Source: Chroicocephalus ridibundus (Eukaryota; Chordata; Aves; Charadriiformes; Laridae). Taken from it: 64,000 bases of DNA. The notes below the pieces were generated by a model that did not search any database, was not told the DNA's origin, and saw only the letters and a program-made list of their open reading frames with translations. The stretch is taken from contig NC_086285.1 of NCBI RefSeq assembly GCF_963924245.1, positions 89,510,889 through 89,574,888 of the forward strand, written 5' to 3'. A program made the translations under genes and the position numbers. The first letter of the stretch is position 1. Each line of letters starts with the position of its first letter. Positions 12,351 through 24,700 of the stretch are shown in pieces.

Positions 12351-15300
12351 CCTGTAACAGAATACTGGAAACATGAAAAAAAGGCAGAAAATAGAAACGA
12401 ATGGAGTAATGATTCAAATATATTCTATAGAACAGCTGGAGCAGTCCTGTGACAGCATTGTTAAAATTTGGAAATGCATATTGGGGCCAGACAGTTTCAT
12501 CTTGTGTATCGTAGGCAGTGAAAAAATCTTCATCTACGCAAAACAGCTGCATAACAAAATCATTCCCTCCTTCCTCATGGGGTATTAACAACTTGCAGCT
12601 TGAAAAAGCTTCTGAAATGTGGTGAGGGCCCAGAGCCAGACAGATGTTGGGCGGGGTATGTGCAACAGCAGTGGAAGGTGGGAGAGCTTGCACGGGGCCT
12701 GCGGTCAAGGTTCGTTTTTGTCGGTGTGATAAATGAGTGTGTACCCAGTTATGATTTGTAGGAAAGTGGAGAATGAGAATGAGTTAAACAACTGCTGATA
12801 GACAAGAATGTGTTCTTGTTCCTATTGAAACTTATAGGATCAGAAACTGTCCTTAAAACAGAGGTGTTGATATGCTTTTTGAAAATAATGACCAAAAGGG
12901 AGAAATAACTGAATACACCACTTCAGACACAGGCGACTTTTTTCCTTGATGTTTCAGGGGGAAATGAAATTAAACAAGGCAAGGTGCTAATCCTAATTCT
13001 GTAATTTTTTCCCCAATATGTGTAGGATTATGCCAAGGAGTTGAAACCTAAATGAATTAAGGAAAGTGGGTGAGTTTTCTTAGGTCTGTAGGTAAGAGGT
13101 TGTCATCAATAACAAGGAAGATAATTCACAGAAAATATTGTGTATCGGTATTTAAAAACAGAGATGAGGAAAACACAGCCCATCTCTAAAACAATTCTGG
13201 AAGAAAAAAATAAGAGTAAGTGGAATACTCAATGTTCTACATTTAGAAACAGAATTTCTTAAAGCCCTGCGTGCATGATAGATTTAAAGGTCCATGAATG
13301 ATCAAAGCATTTGCAATACTTAGGTATCTTTTTAGGTCTTGATACTTGACTGCTGTCTCGTTACTATTACTACTTTGAAGCTATAGTGGTTAGAGGCTTT
13401 GAGGGTAAACGGCTTATCACAGGTGCAAATAGAAAAGAAATAATACTTTTTTGTTACTGAATTAAAAACAAGCCACAAAAAGCCCCAAACAAACAAATCT
13501 ATACCCCTGATTACTATGCTGATATCAAGTGTATGATGATACACTTTTCTATGCCTGAACAGAGACTGCAGAAAGACGTTGAATGCCAAAATCTAAATTA
13601 AAGTACTATCTGCTGACCTTCATATTGTGAGTACCAGAAAAATATATAGTTGCAATAACTGTGCTTCAGCAAGTTAACTTGCTCATATTCAGACTTACAC
13701 CTGAATTGCAAATGAGAGTTGTATTGCAATGGTAGGATTACAGTATCGGATTTTAATCTGTCTGTGGATTCTTACAAGTCAAAAGAATAAGTATATATAG
13801 ACAAAGCTACTAAAAAGCACAATGAATGGATACAAGCTAAAAACCTCACACTTTATTGAAACCAAATAAAAATATTTGCCCACGTGATAGCTGCAAAATT
13901 TGAAGGTCTCTATAAACAGTACATTCAGATTTGGGGTTGATTTGGTTGTGACTAGTGTCATTCCTAATGCTGTACAGGGTTTTTTCCTGGTTAACTGAGC
14001 CTATTCGCTGCATTTCAGATTCAGTAAATGGTCTGGGGTGACAGAATCCAACACTTTTTTTTTTTGTTTGTCTTTAAATTTTAGAAGCCTCCAGTCCCTC
14101 CAGGGTACTGTCTGTGGGAATTTCTTCATTCTCAGGAACTGTAATAAGATTTTACTTTTCTTGTAACGAACACAAAAAACTAAGCTTGTGTATCTTGCAA
14201 AGTACCAACCCAAAGAAAAGACGTATCAAAGACTGATATTTCCTCAAATTAATCTTTTCCATTGGGTGAGGTATAGTCATCTGATGAATTGAAACATACC
14301 CTTGTTCCATGAAAAACTTGAAATATATTAACATTTTTCTTAAAACTTCATTCTATGTAATCTATAATTCCTTCTAGGAGATATTAGTACTACAAAACAG
14401 TAATGTGAAAATAAGTCAAACTTCTCATGGAAAAAACATTGTTGATACTAACCATCAGTTGATACTAACAGTGCAGTACAGATGAAAATAATATCTATAT
14501 GTCCATGTTGAAGTCAAGGTCCCACTGTATTGTTCGCTCTACAAATCAAGCACAGTGTCTACCTTAACAAGATGCAATTTAAACAGAGACCAGATTTAGC
14601 CTTTAGCAAACTAGAAGGTAAATGATACCTCTTTCTCATTCCTTTACTCTGAGCAGCTATTTTCTAAGACTGGAACTATAAATGCAAAACATACTGCCAG
14701 CTGATTGAAACTGATTGAAAGATGTTTAACTGCTGATAGATAAAACTCAGAACATCTCCCTACTTAGACTACAACAAGTTTTGCAGGTCCATTTAATTGT
14801 GATATTTCAACTCATTCTGAAACTTTGTTATAAGTAGGTGCTCTCCTTGTGTCATTACAGAGTGTGAATATGAGATTTCAATATATAAAAAAGTAGGCTT
14901 TAGCTCTTGTACTGAACAATGCAATCATTAACTTTAAGAAGTAACAGATTTCTAAGCCTGTTCATATAGCACTAGATGGGGCCACAAAGCTGGTCAGATG
15001 ACAGCGTTCTATGCTGTAATTTAGGCAAAACATTTTTTTAGCAGTTTTGTGAAGAAAGTATCCATAAGCTATGATTATTATTTGTGTGTAGTTTTGTTTT
15101 TCAGTGAAATCACTTCATCTTCTATAAGAAATAAAAAAAATATTGTATTTATGAATTAGAGACACCAAATATCAAGGCCTATGCAGGCTGTTTTGGTTTT
15201 GGACAAGTAGATGCCAGCAAGTCCTGAATGTGTCTTAGCTTAACCAAGGAACTTCAAATATTCTTATCTCCTTTGGACCAGAGATCACCAGAAAGTTCAT

Positions 15301-16486
15301 CGAGGCTATTTTGTGTTTAGAAGATTTTTGTCCAGAACCAATCTTTGCTTCTCTGGAAATAATCTAAAGAAAATTTAATGAAACAAATTAACATCTTTAG
15401 TATTAGCCACAACTTCCTCAAAGGAATGGTATTAACAAGCAAACAGCAGCAGATCTGGTTAGGAATTTGCTGATGAAACATAAATGTCAGAAAAGATGGA
15501 TGGTAAATAACAAGACAGAATCACCCTTCCTATTTATCCCAGTTTCACAAAATGGCATTGAGAAAGTGGTGGAAATGCTGGGAAAGATTTCTAGGACCGA
15601 TGGTCCAAGGGCGTCAATGGGTCTTTGACACATTTGAATTTGGGAGCAGGGAGAAGTATGGGTTCAATTCTGTGCATCATAAGCAGATCTTGCTGAATAG
15701 TGAAAGATGCATCTTAGTCTTCCATTCCTCACCCTAGACGCAGAATTATACTTGCTATAGGGGTTTCTTGCATGTTGAAATCAATCTCTTGAAAAGGATG
15801 CATTGTGTTGTATTAGTTGTCTTCCATAGCAACTTTACTTATGATATTGAATATGCTTGCTTTACGAGAGAATGGGAGAATGTTTTCCACATAAGCTCAT
15901 ATAACACCTCATTCGTATTAACTCCTTCTGTTAAAAAAAATGGGTAACCCCATGAAATAAAATTTATGATAAAAGACGGATTATCTCAAAAGTAGAACCT
16001 ATTTTTCTTTTTTTGAATGATATTCCACTTGTCCCCTTTTGTTATCTCCAGCTCTTAATGTGAAGCTGAAACTTCCAGCCACACAAACCCAAAAGCTATG
16101 AGTTTGTAAAATGCTCAGGAGTGCTATGGCAGTGATTATTAAAGGACTTGAATGATACAAGAAAAGTCAAATATTTACTATCAGTTTGCGTAACTAGTTA
16201 GGGAGCTAACTGTGGAACCGCAACGTCTCAATCGTATGGGTGACTGTACAGAGGGATGAAGGCTATGCAAGAACAGAGCTAAGAAGCCTAAAACATCTGC
16301 AGGAACAATTAATTACAGGTCACATTATTTGATGGGGCATCCCAGAGGTACAGGTACACTCAGCACACATGATAAAAGTATCAGAATGTATTAAAACTGA
16401 GTTTAGAGATTGAGTATAGCTTTAATGGTGTTTTACACGATAATTAGTCTGGGCATCATCTCTTTGAAGATTTCCTCTACCTCCTT
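12351..16486. other. Unique AT-rich intergenic DNA
   Basis: No gene or transposon is recognised. A minus-strand frame open for 146 codons (12,268-12,708) overlaps the end of repeat copy A and has no familiar domain. The remainder is AT-rich with short A/T runs and scattered short open frames. Confidence 0.5.
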
Positions 16487-16535
16487 AGTTTTAATTTAAT
16501 TTAATTTAATTTAATTTAATTTAGTTTAATTTTTT
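16487..16535. repeat. (TTTAA)n pentanucleotide microsatellite
   Basis: About eight near-perfect tandem copies of TTTAA, with one G interruption (TTTAG) near the right end, followed by a T run. It is a simple sequence repeat, likely length-polymorphic between individuals. Confidence 0.9.
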
Positions 16536-18105
16536 AAAATTATGTAAATAGACCGTTTTGGCCTTTTTTTGCTTTGTGTTGAGGTGTTTCCCACAATGGC
16601 TCACGTCAGAAGCCTAATGGTGGTGCTGGCTACACTCCTTGTGTATAACATTTATACAGGACAAGCAGGTTACAAGCATGCTTCTGAGCTATATGCAGTC
16701 TTGACAAAATGACTACATTTTTCACCTGTGATCAAAATGACCTAATTAAACATGTCAGCAGCAACAGGGGGTTTGAACGGCTAGTGGAACAGTTTTATGC
16801 TTGGTTCCAGTAATTTCTGTAGAATAATTATTTGTCTGATCAGCAGAATGGAACCAAGGAGGGACAGTAAACGCCAAGTGTTGCTCTGCTTTTTCCATAT
16901 ATTTCCACAGTCAAAGCATGCAGCGTTTTTTTTATAATCTTTGGCTCCATCAAAACAAGCAGCGAGATGGCAGTTGGTCCATGTTAACTTGTGAGGGGAG
17001 CAGCAGAGGTCAGCTTTCAATGTCTGAAAGCTTCCTTTCTGTGCAAAAATAAAAATAAATAAATAAATATAGAAAGAAAAAAAGGAAGCAGGCAAGCAAG
17101 CAAGCACCAGTTACCTATTAATTTTAAAAATGGCTTTCATAGTGATGGTAATGCTTGTTTTGCTGGCAATGACAAATAAAATTTGGGACGGTGCTTGGAC
17201 TATGGGAACCATGGCATGCAAACTAAACTTTAGCATTGTTCCTGACAGATTTTCTAACGAACTGTATAGGAGAGTGTAGATAATATTATTTTTTATTATA
17301 GTTTCAAACAAATGTTTAGAGATTGATGTTCACATAAAGGTTCACTAAGGGCATGTTCATAAAGGTTGTCTTTTTGTATTGGGGGAAGGGAAACAGTTAT
17401 ACACTTCTTTTTGTTCTCTCGCTAGTGAGACTTTTGGGCAGTAGGAGATAATCTGTTTCTCTTTCCTGAATGTCTTCTAGGTTTCTACCATATAGTGGTT
17501 GTACATTGCTTTTACAGACATGGTTGTTTTTCTTGGGGAGCTTAGTCACAGCTTTTTGATCCTGAATTGAGGGAATGTATGGGCTTTTACAGGTTAGCAA
17601 CAGTTGTAGCTGAAATTCGTACTGGACAAACCTCTCTGACGTAGAGTGTATGACCTGTTGATTTACTAATGGTGCTGAAACTCAGAGTCGTTCTTGTACT
17701 GTAATGAACGATACAGGTTTTTTACTTTAGTAAAAAAAAAAAAGTTATAGTGTGCCTATGTACATAGGGGTGCATGAGAGAAACTGTTTTCTAGTCTTTG
17801 GCTTTTCCTTGCTTTGTTGATAGTTCTGCATTTTACGCCTGGTAATTGTTAAGATGATTTCATGACTGAGATGCACAAATGTGCAATGTGCTTTTTTCAT
17901 TTTTTGTTTTATTTTTAATGAAGGAGTGGGGCACATCATCAGTTTGGATTCCATTTAATTTATTTCCAAGGGTGCGGTTTAGTAACGAATTTGCCTTGTT
18001 ACAGAGTGCAATCCAGCAGTAACCTGCAATTGTCTCCAGTGCTGACATGCAGTAGCTATTAAAACTATAATAGCAAGGTAAAAACATTTTTATCTGTTTT
18101 TTGGG
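16536..18105. other. Unique AT-rich intergenic DNA
   Basis: No gene or recognised transposon. There are short AAAT and GCAAG simple repeats around 17,050-17,105. A minus-strand frame of 108 codons here is AT-rich, Phe/Ile/Leu-rich and without recognisable domain. Confidence 0.55.
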
Positions 18106-18135
18106 TTTTTTTTTTTTTTTTTTTTTTTTTCCCCC
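18106..18135. repeat. Poly(T)25 followed by C5
   Basis: An uninterrupted run of 25 T (18,106-18,130) followed by five C. Read on the minus strand it is G5 then A25. It could be a simple homopolymer or the poly(A) tail of a minus-strand retrocopy lying at higher coordinates; see findings. Confidence 0.9.
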
Positions 18136-20380
18136 AGACTTCTTTGTCATCTTTGTACCAGCTAATATTTTCTCAGCTTGACTTGCTGGTATTCCCAGTG
18201 TGCAGGTCTTCCCCAAATGGAACCAGGCAACCCGCTGCCACTCAGTTCGATAGAACAGCATGATCTCCTCATGACAGCAGTCATCCCCAGAAAAATGAAA
18301 CAAGCAGGTATGGCTCCTTGGCTGGTGCAGCCATGCAATTTCATCTCTTGTCAAGAGCTTACTGCAGTATGTCAGCTCCAGATTTGGACCTTAATAAGGT
18401 ATAGAAACAGATATTCTCTCTACAGTTACTGTCATTTCATTCTTGAGATTGCAGCAAATGTCCTGATTTTCAAGTCCTTACTGATAGGATTGCATGTTAA
18501 GAAAGCCACTAAAGTTTCATAAAATGAGCACCCTGACTTTGTCAGTTGCCTGAAAGAGTAATTCTTGTAGGCTTTTTCATCTTTCTTTCTCAATGTGGAA
18601 AGGTCACTGAAATTAAGCATTTTGATGTGAAATGTTGCTTTTGAATCTATCAACAGCTAGGGAAGGCTGAATTCTACTTTTCATATTTCACAAGGCACAA
18701 TCACAGCTGTCATATTTTATGCAATAACACTCCTTTGCATACCTTTTACAAAAAGGATCGGAATATCTTGGAAGGAGATTTGGACTTCTTTGAAAATGAG
18801 ATTATTTGAAATAATATTGAATATCTTTAAAGTGGAGGTTTAGGCACTCATTATCCTTGAGAAATCATGCCTTTTGTAGGTCATGCATGTATATGGCTTT
18901 AACTTTGGTGACTGTCTTGCTGGGAAGTGGTGAATAAAAACTTCAACTTACTGTTACGTGAATGATTCACCCACTTAAAAGGGTGTTTCCTGCCACAAGG
19001 CAGGAAAGAGCCAAGGCAAGGTGGCAGGCAAAGAAGTAGAGACAGTGGATGATGTGGCAGTAGATGGAAGTGTTTGGAGAAACAGAAGATGATGTAGACA
19101 GCTACTGAAGAACTGTGCAAAAGAAGAGCTGCGCTATTTCCGTGTACTAATTATGCAGCTGGAAATTATATCCAGAAGCATTTGTTAACTTCAGAAACCT
19201 CGCTGTTAGTGTCTGTTCCCTTTAGGATGCTGGAAGCTAACTTTTTAGCTGTATACTAATAGGATTTAGGGTAATTTTACAGGATAGGTGAAGATTTTCT
19301 GTCTTCTGAGTTGGATGCAGTCTGTGACTCCCTGTGTGTGACTTTTAGAAAGGTGATTTTGTGTGTGTAGGGAGAGGCCTGTTACTTCTGTGAGTGAAAG
19401 CTCTACGGTAAGCCTGCAAAAGGTGTGTGAAAGGACGGTCTAATACGTAAGTAGTGAAAGGATATCTACCCCATTTGAGATTTTAATTTCCCAAGCATTT
19501 CATAGGTACATCAGAAAAATATAATGTATCTAGATAATCATATATCACAGTGTAGCCAGAAGGACTCACTTGAAAAGCTTTTCCCCTCCCCCTTTCCTTA
19601 AAAAATATTTCTCTTATTTCTAACATTTCTAGTCATTTGTAAAACTCAACAGCTTTGCACATATATCTGACTGGGGATGACTCCATTTGGTATACTTGAT
19701 GTCAGACAAGATTTTACCAGGGACAGTTTTCTATTAGGTTCTACAGTCTTCGAGGTGAAGTCATGTAGTGCTGCTTGTTAGGTAAGTTTCCTTATTCAGC
19801 GTCTGCTCTTTTGCCACTTTTCACCAAAGTCTCTTAAAAAAAAAAAAAGAAAAAGATAGGCAAACAATTTGCAAATGCAATCGCAAATCATCCTAGGTTT
19901 CCTTCATGTGTACATACATGCAGAAACTTGCAGATAATGGAAAGGTGTTTCTTAAAGTTGATCAGTTTTTCTCAATTTTTGTTCCTCCACTGCCAGGCAA
20001 ACAATTTATCATTCTTCCAGACCTGTTTTTAACTATTTTTTTTTCACTTGACTAACAGCCTTGCAGTAACATAAATATTGCAAGACCACTTGATAACTAC
20101 TGAACTTTTGAATGAGCACAGATTTTGACAAGAGTTCTTTAATTGCCCAGGACCAAATGGTAGACTGCTAATCTTTACATGAACTTTATTCTAATCATTC
20201 CCAATGGAGCTTGTACATGAAAACCTTTGCCTCTCTGCTTAGACTGAACCGGAGGACTGCTCTTAATATAAAATTGGGCAAAGTGTCCTCATATTCTGAA
20301 ATGGTGGAATACCAGAGGTGGCACTCTGATAGCAGGGGGTTGTGTAGATGTCATTTTCACATATTTTGACATTAATAGAT
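18136..20380. other. Unique AT-rich intergenic DNA
   Basis: No recognised gene. The first 250 bases (18,136-18,390) are open on both strands but match nothing I know. A run of 12 A lies near 19,837-19,848. The rest is ordinary AT-rich sequence. Confidence 0.5.
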
Positions 20381-20408
20381 TTTGTTTGTTTGTTTGTTTG
20401 TTTGCTTT
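20381..20408. repeat. (GTTT)n tetranucleotide microsatellite
   Basis: About six tandem TTTG units, ending in TTTGCTTT. Simple repeat. Confidence 0.85.
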
Positions 20409-21699
20409 GTAGGCTCTTGTGCAATACTACTGTAACATTTATACTGATAGTTTAAGAGATAACTAAGTGTTTGATTTCAGTTCTCTCACTAAGGACTTCC
20501 TCTCTTACTGTTGCAAAAGCCACTGGAATGTAAAGATACAGCCTGTGAAATGGAGACAGATACGTTCCTTCCACTGGCAGCAGAAGGGTGTATTTTCACA
20601 GGAAATTGTTGTTCCATAATAGGACTGTAGTTCTTCAACCACTTAGAGAGATGAATCACAGTCAATATCATTATAATCTTTATATCTTGGTATATTGTGG
20701 AAACATTGGCATTTGCAAATAATTTTTTTTAGGAAAGTGTAAGGGACTATCTATTACAAAGCAGTTTCCCTGAACTGCGAGGAATATTAAGTAAAATTGC
20801 ATGGGGGATATTTAGAATATTAGTTCCTTGCTTACATAAATTATTCTGCCTAAGACAGACATAGTTAAAGTAATTTCTGTTCTCAGTTTCTTTCCTTTCC
20901 CATGTCCTCCTATCTTTCTCTGCACTACACTGGAGATGATATCTTTTCAATATTTTTGTTTTTCCCATCTTGAAAATTTGTCTCTCCATTCTCAGCCTCA
21001 TTTCTGTTAAATAAAATGATTTTAAGAAAAAGACACCAAACAGAGCCTTCTGTCAAGGGAATGGTAAAACAGATATGATGGAGCAGCAACCAGCAGCGTA
21101 TTGGGGAGAGACAGCTAGGGTGACAATCATTTAACACAGATCTGTTGTAACCACAGTCCAGGTAACCATGCCCTTGGGTAGGATTATACATTTAGTTTAA
21201 AATATCTGGAAGGTAACTTTCCAGAGATGCTTCAGCAGCGCTACTCCTGCTGTGAGGCCCTTTGCTCCCTAATGGCGTCATCTGCTTCCTAAATGTCAAT
21301 GCAGTGTTTGACTGCTGCCTGTACTTTGATTCTGTACAGCATTACTCTATAAAAGCTAAAGGTTACTGTTCTACTGGTGGAAAGTGTCTGAATGATTTGC
21401 AAGAGCAAAGCTAAAATCATAAAAGGAAGGAACTCAATAGATCAGGGGATGCCCTAAGACATACTGGTATAAAATTAATCAAAAAAGCCATTCTAGCCCC
21501 TGCTCCCCCTCTCTACCAACACAAAGGTTGGGAAAAATAGAGGAAACAGCAAAGAAACCATTTCTGTATGTGACAGATGGCATTTAAAATGCTTTGAAGA
21601 CTCAATTAAGTATTCTTATGGAGGAGTATAACTTTCTTCAACTTTTCTAAGTCTTCTAGTTAAATACCGAATATTAGTTTTGTGTAGATAGCTAAAGAT
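20409..21699. other. Unique AT-rich intergenic DNA
   Basis: Nothing recognisable. Short overlapping open frames occur on the minus strand (20,747-21,191), with no domain and no splice-signal pattern that would mark an exon. Confidence 0.55.
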
Positions 21700-21786
21700 T
21701 TTTGTGTGTGTGTCTGAGGTTTGGTTTTGGTGGGGGTTTTTTTGTGTTTTTTTTTTTTGTTTGTTTGTTTTGTTTTTTTTTTGTTT
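21700..21786. repeat. G/T-rich low-complexity tract
   Basis: A TG run followed by TTTGG/GGGGG/T-run mixtures and several TTTG units. It is a low-complexity purine/pyrimidine-skewed tract with no coding content. Confidence 0.85.
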
Positions 21787-24700
21787 ATCCTGAATCCTTT
21801 AGGCTATATTTCACAGGAAATGCAAGTTTTCTGAATCTGGTGAACTAGCTGTTTATAGAGATGAATAGGAAGCTTTAATGCAAAAATTAGCTGAGGCACA
21901 GTTTCAGCAGCTATTTTAGTGCATGCACGTCTGATTACGGCAAAAGAACATACACTTCAAATTCTGCAACAAGCAACCATATGGAATAATAGCTGTAGGG
22001 TCTGCAAAAGAAATGGTGTTACATATCTGAAATTTTCTTTTCAGCTTCTTTTCAGCTTTTCAGATCATTTATATTAAGCTGTAATTCCCTGAGGAGTCAG
22101 GAGCTAGAACTGGGGTGTCTGGTACAGATCTGAGGCAAAGCTGCTGGGAGCTTAAGGGGAGAACAGTTGTTCCTTGTGAAAGGTAGTCAAGTACCAATAT
22201 TGAATATTCAAATTTCAATATTGGATGAATAGAAAGAAGTTGGCTTCCTTGCCTCTGGTCATCTGTGTTGGTAGCAGTTAAGATACTGTACTAACTTGTA
22301 TTAATGCATTCTTGATGGCTTTAAAACCTTTCCTTGGAAGCCATCTTTTGGAGTTCAATATAAAACTTTTAAATTACTGAAAGAAGAATAAAACAAACCC
22401 CTTAACTACTGAAGTCTAGAGTGTAATTGGCAGCTTCAAACAAGTGAGGTATTGCCTGTATATACCCTCATGATTAAAGAAGGAAAGAAAAAATAAATAT
22501 ATTGATATCCTTTAAATTGCCCCATTATCTTCTATTGCTTCAATATTATACACCACTGTTTATAACATGCAAAAGTACTACATCATCTTTTATTCTGTAA
22601 ACGTATAAATGCCTGTGGACTGCCTGGCATGGAGATCACAAACACGGGAAGTTGCATATAAGCGACATTTTTTGATGCTAAATTCTCTGCTGTATGTGGG
22701 ATTTCAGTGGCATTTTTTTAGGGTACTGTGTACAGATTGTCTGTCTGTCAAGCTGAGTTTCCTTCCACGAAGTCCCTCTGTATACTTTAATGAATACTTA
22801 ATAAGGCAAATCATCCCGTGTCTGACAGGCCACCTGTGCTGTGGTAATCTGTGCAAGCCAGCCGCCTTGTTTCTCTTCCTTTGCTTATTCACTATTCTGT
22901 CCCAGCGGTTGAACACAAACCTCCCCTACTGCTGCAGCCTAAATGTAGCCAGTCACTCTAATGCTCTGCCTAATGCTCAAGTGCAACAACCATAAGGATA
23001 AACATCCTCTGCCAAGAGAATCTGTATCAGCTCCTATTGTGCATAGATGTGAGCTAAGAGGTGGCTGACTTCTTTGTTGCCCAGCATTCTGTACCAGCAA
23101 AATCGTGCCTGTGGCAGTCAACGCGTGCCCTATGCCTTTTACATGCCATGCTAAAGTCAGAGGCAAGACTGTTTAGCCTAACTGATATCTAGTTATTACA
23201 CAGTCTATCTCATGTTCTAAGATTGTTTCATCCTTTCCTTTCTTTTTGAATTGTATTCTTCCCAGAAATACCTTTGCAGCAGCAGCAGTACCTTGCAAAG
23301 CCAGCGAGGAAATGCGGTGTTTGATTTCCCTCAACATCTGACATTCTGTGCAAATGCCAGTGTGCCTATTTGAGTTCACTTAAGAATGTACATTCTCTCT
23401 TCCCTTCTGCCCACCCCCCCACCCCGAATACGCAGGATGATATTTAAGAAAACACAGTTCTTATATTAAGTGAACTTATGGGTGATTAAGAGCAAACAGA
23501 ATGTCAAGAAAAGGTTATGAGCTAAAATGTTCCTCATTGTAATTCCACATTTTTTCAGTAAACTCCTCCATCATGTTCCAGTAAAAACAGACTGCTGCAT
23601 AAAACTTGGTTTCTGACATTCTTTGTGTTGGTTTTTCCTGAAAACAATAAAAATATCTATTCTTGGTTTCTTTACTCCTTAAAGAAAAGTAGTTTACTTG
23701 AAGCCTGCTATTCACTTTTTAGATAAATTAATGGTGCTTTGCCCTAGATCTTGAATCTCTGCATCAGTTAAAGCAACGAGTGTCTTGGTCTCTGTCACCA
23801 GGCTGAAAATCTGTATCTGGTCACCTGGAATGATCTTCCCAATAGTTACGAAGGCAATCTGTAGAATGTAACCATTACTTTCTCAAGAAGAGAGAGTTAA
23901 TCTTTTTTTCATGGGAAATCATGCAATGTAGCAACACAGGTGGAATTTTTTACAACACTGTATAAGAAACCTATTAAAACCTTTCTTATAGCGAAGGTGC
24001 ATAATCTAATTAACGTGATTTATTTGTTAGCCTTCATTCACAGGAACAGTCCTGCTTCCACCATCCTCCCTCTTTAGGAATTGTGTGCTCCTGCTCTGCC
24101 TCTTACGCCAGCACTAGTGCTTGTCTGATCTGGTGGTGAGCTGGTGCAAGGCACTAAAGGGAAGAAAAGTATTACTTTTTGGTAGGGTTAGTTCTCCACT
24201 GTTTAGCTGCCAGGATTGGCTTGCCATACGGTCAGCTTGGTACCTATGCAAGTATGAAGAAAAGGTGATGAGTTCCTGGTGGGGGCCTGGGCCTGGAACG
24301 GTGAGGACGCAGGACCACCACTTCACACAGCGTCTGCCTGCTAGATCGGTTTGGTGGTACTGCGAAACAGCACCTCTGTGTAGAGCCTTTCTCTTGACAT
24401 TTGTCAACAACAGTAACTTTCAGCATAAATTACCTTTGATTAATCCACAAGCTACGTTTATTTTTTTCTTAATGTTTTGGTGTTGCAGTGCTCAGAAGTT
24501 GTGATCTGGGTTGACACATGAATAATTTTCCTAAACAGTGAAATTTAGAGAGTTACATCTCCTGAAGTTAATCAGGAGTACTAAGCAGAACACTAGTAGC
24601 AATTACATTTCATATAAACTAAAAGATGCATTTTCTTCCCCAGCTAAATCAAAATCACTTGACTTTTGTTTTCAAAATGGAAAAATATCCTTTTAGTAGT

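Noticed and set aside
18162..18344. Resemblance of the minus-strand frame beside the poly(T) tract to a ribosomal-protein retrocopy
   Set aside because: I compared it mentally with small ribosomal proteins and found only chance-level matches. Kept only as a weak retrocopy possibility.
17860..18354. A 164-codon minus-strand frame containing a lysine run
   Set aside because: The lysines come from reading through the poly(T)25 tract (poly(A) on the minus strand). The length of the frame is partly an artefact and no domain is present.
22609..22995. 128-codon plus-strand frame considered as an exon
   Set aside because: No domain, overlapping minus-strand frames, and no convincing splice sites or neighbouring exons.
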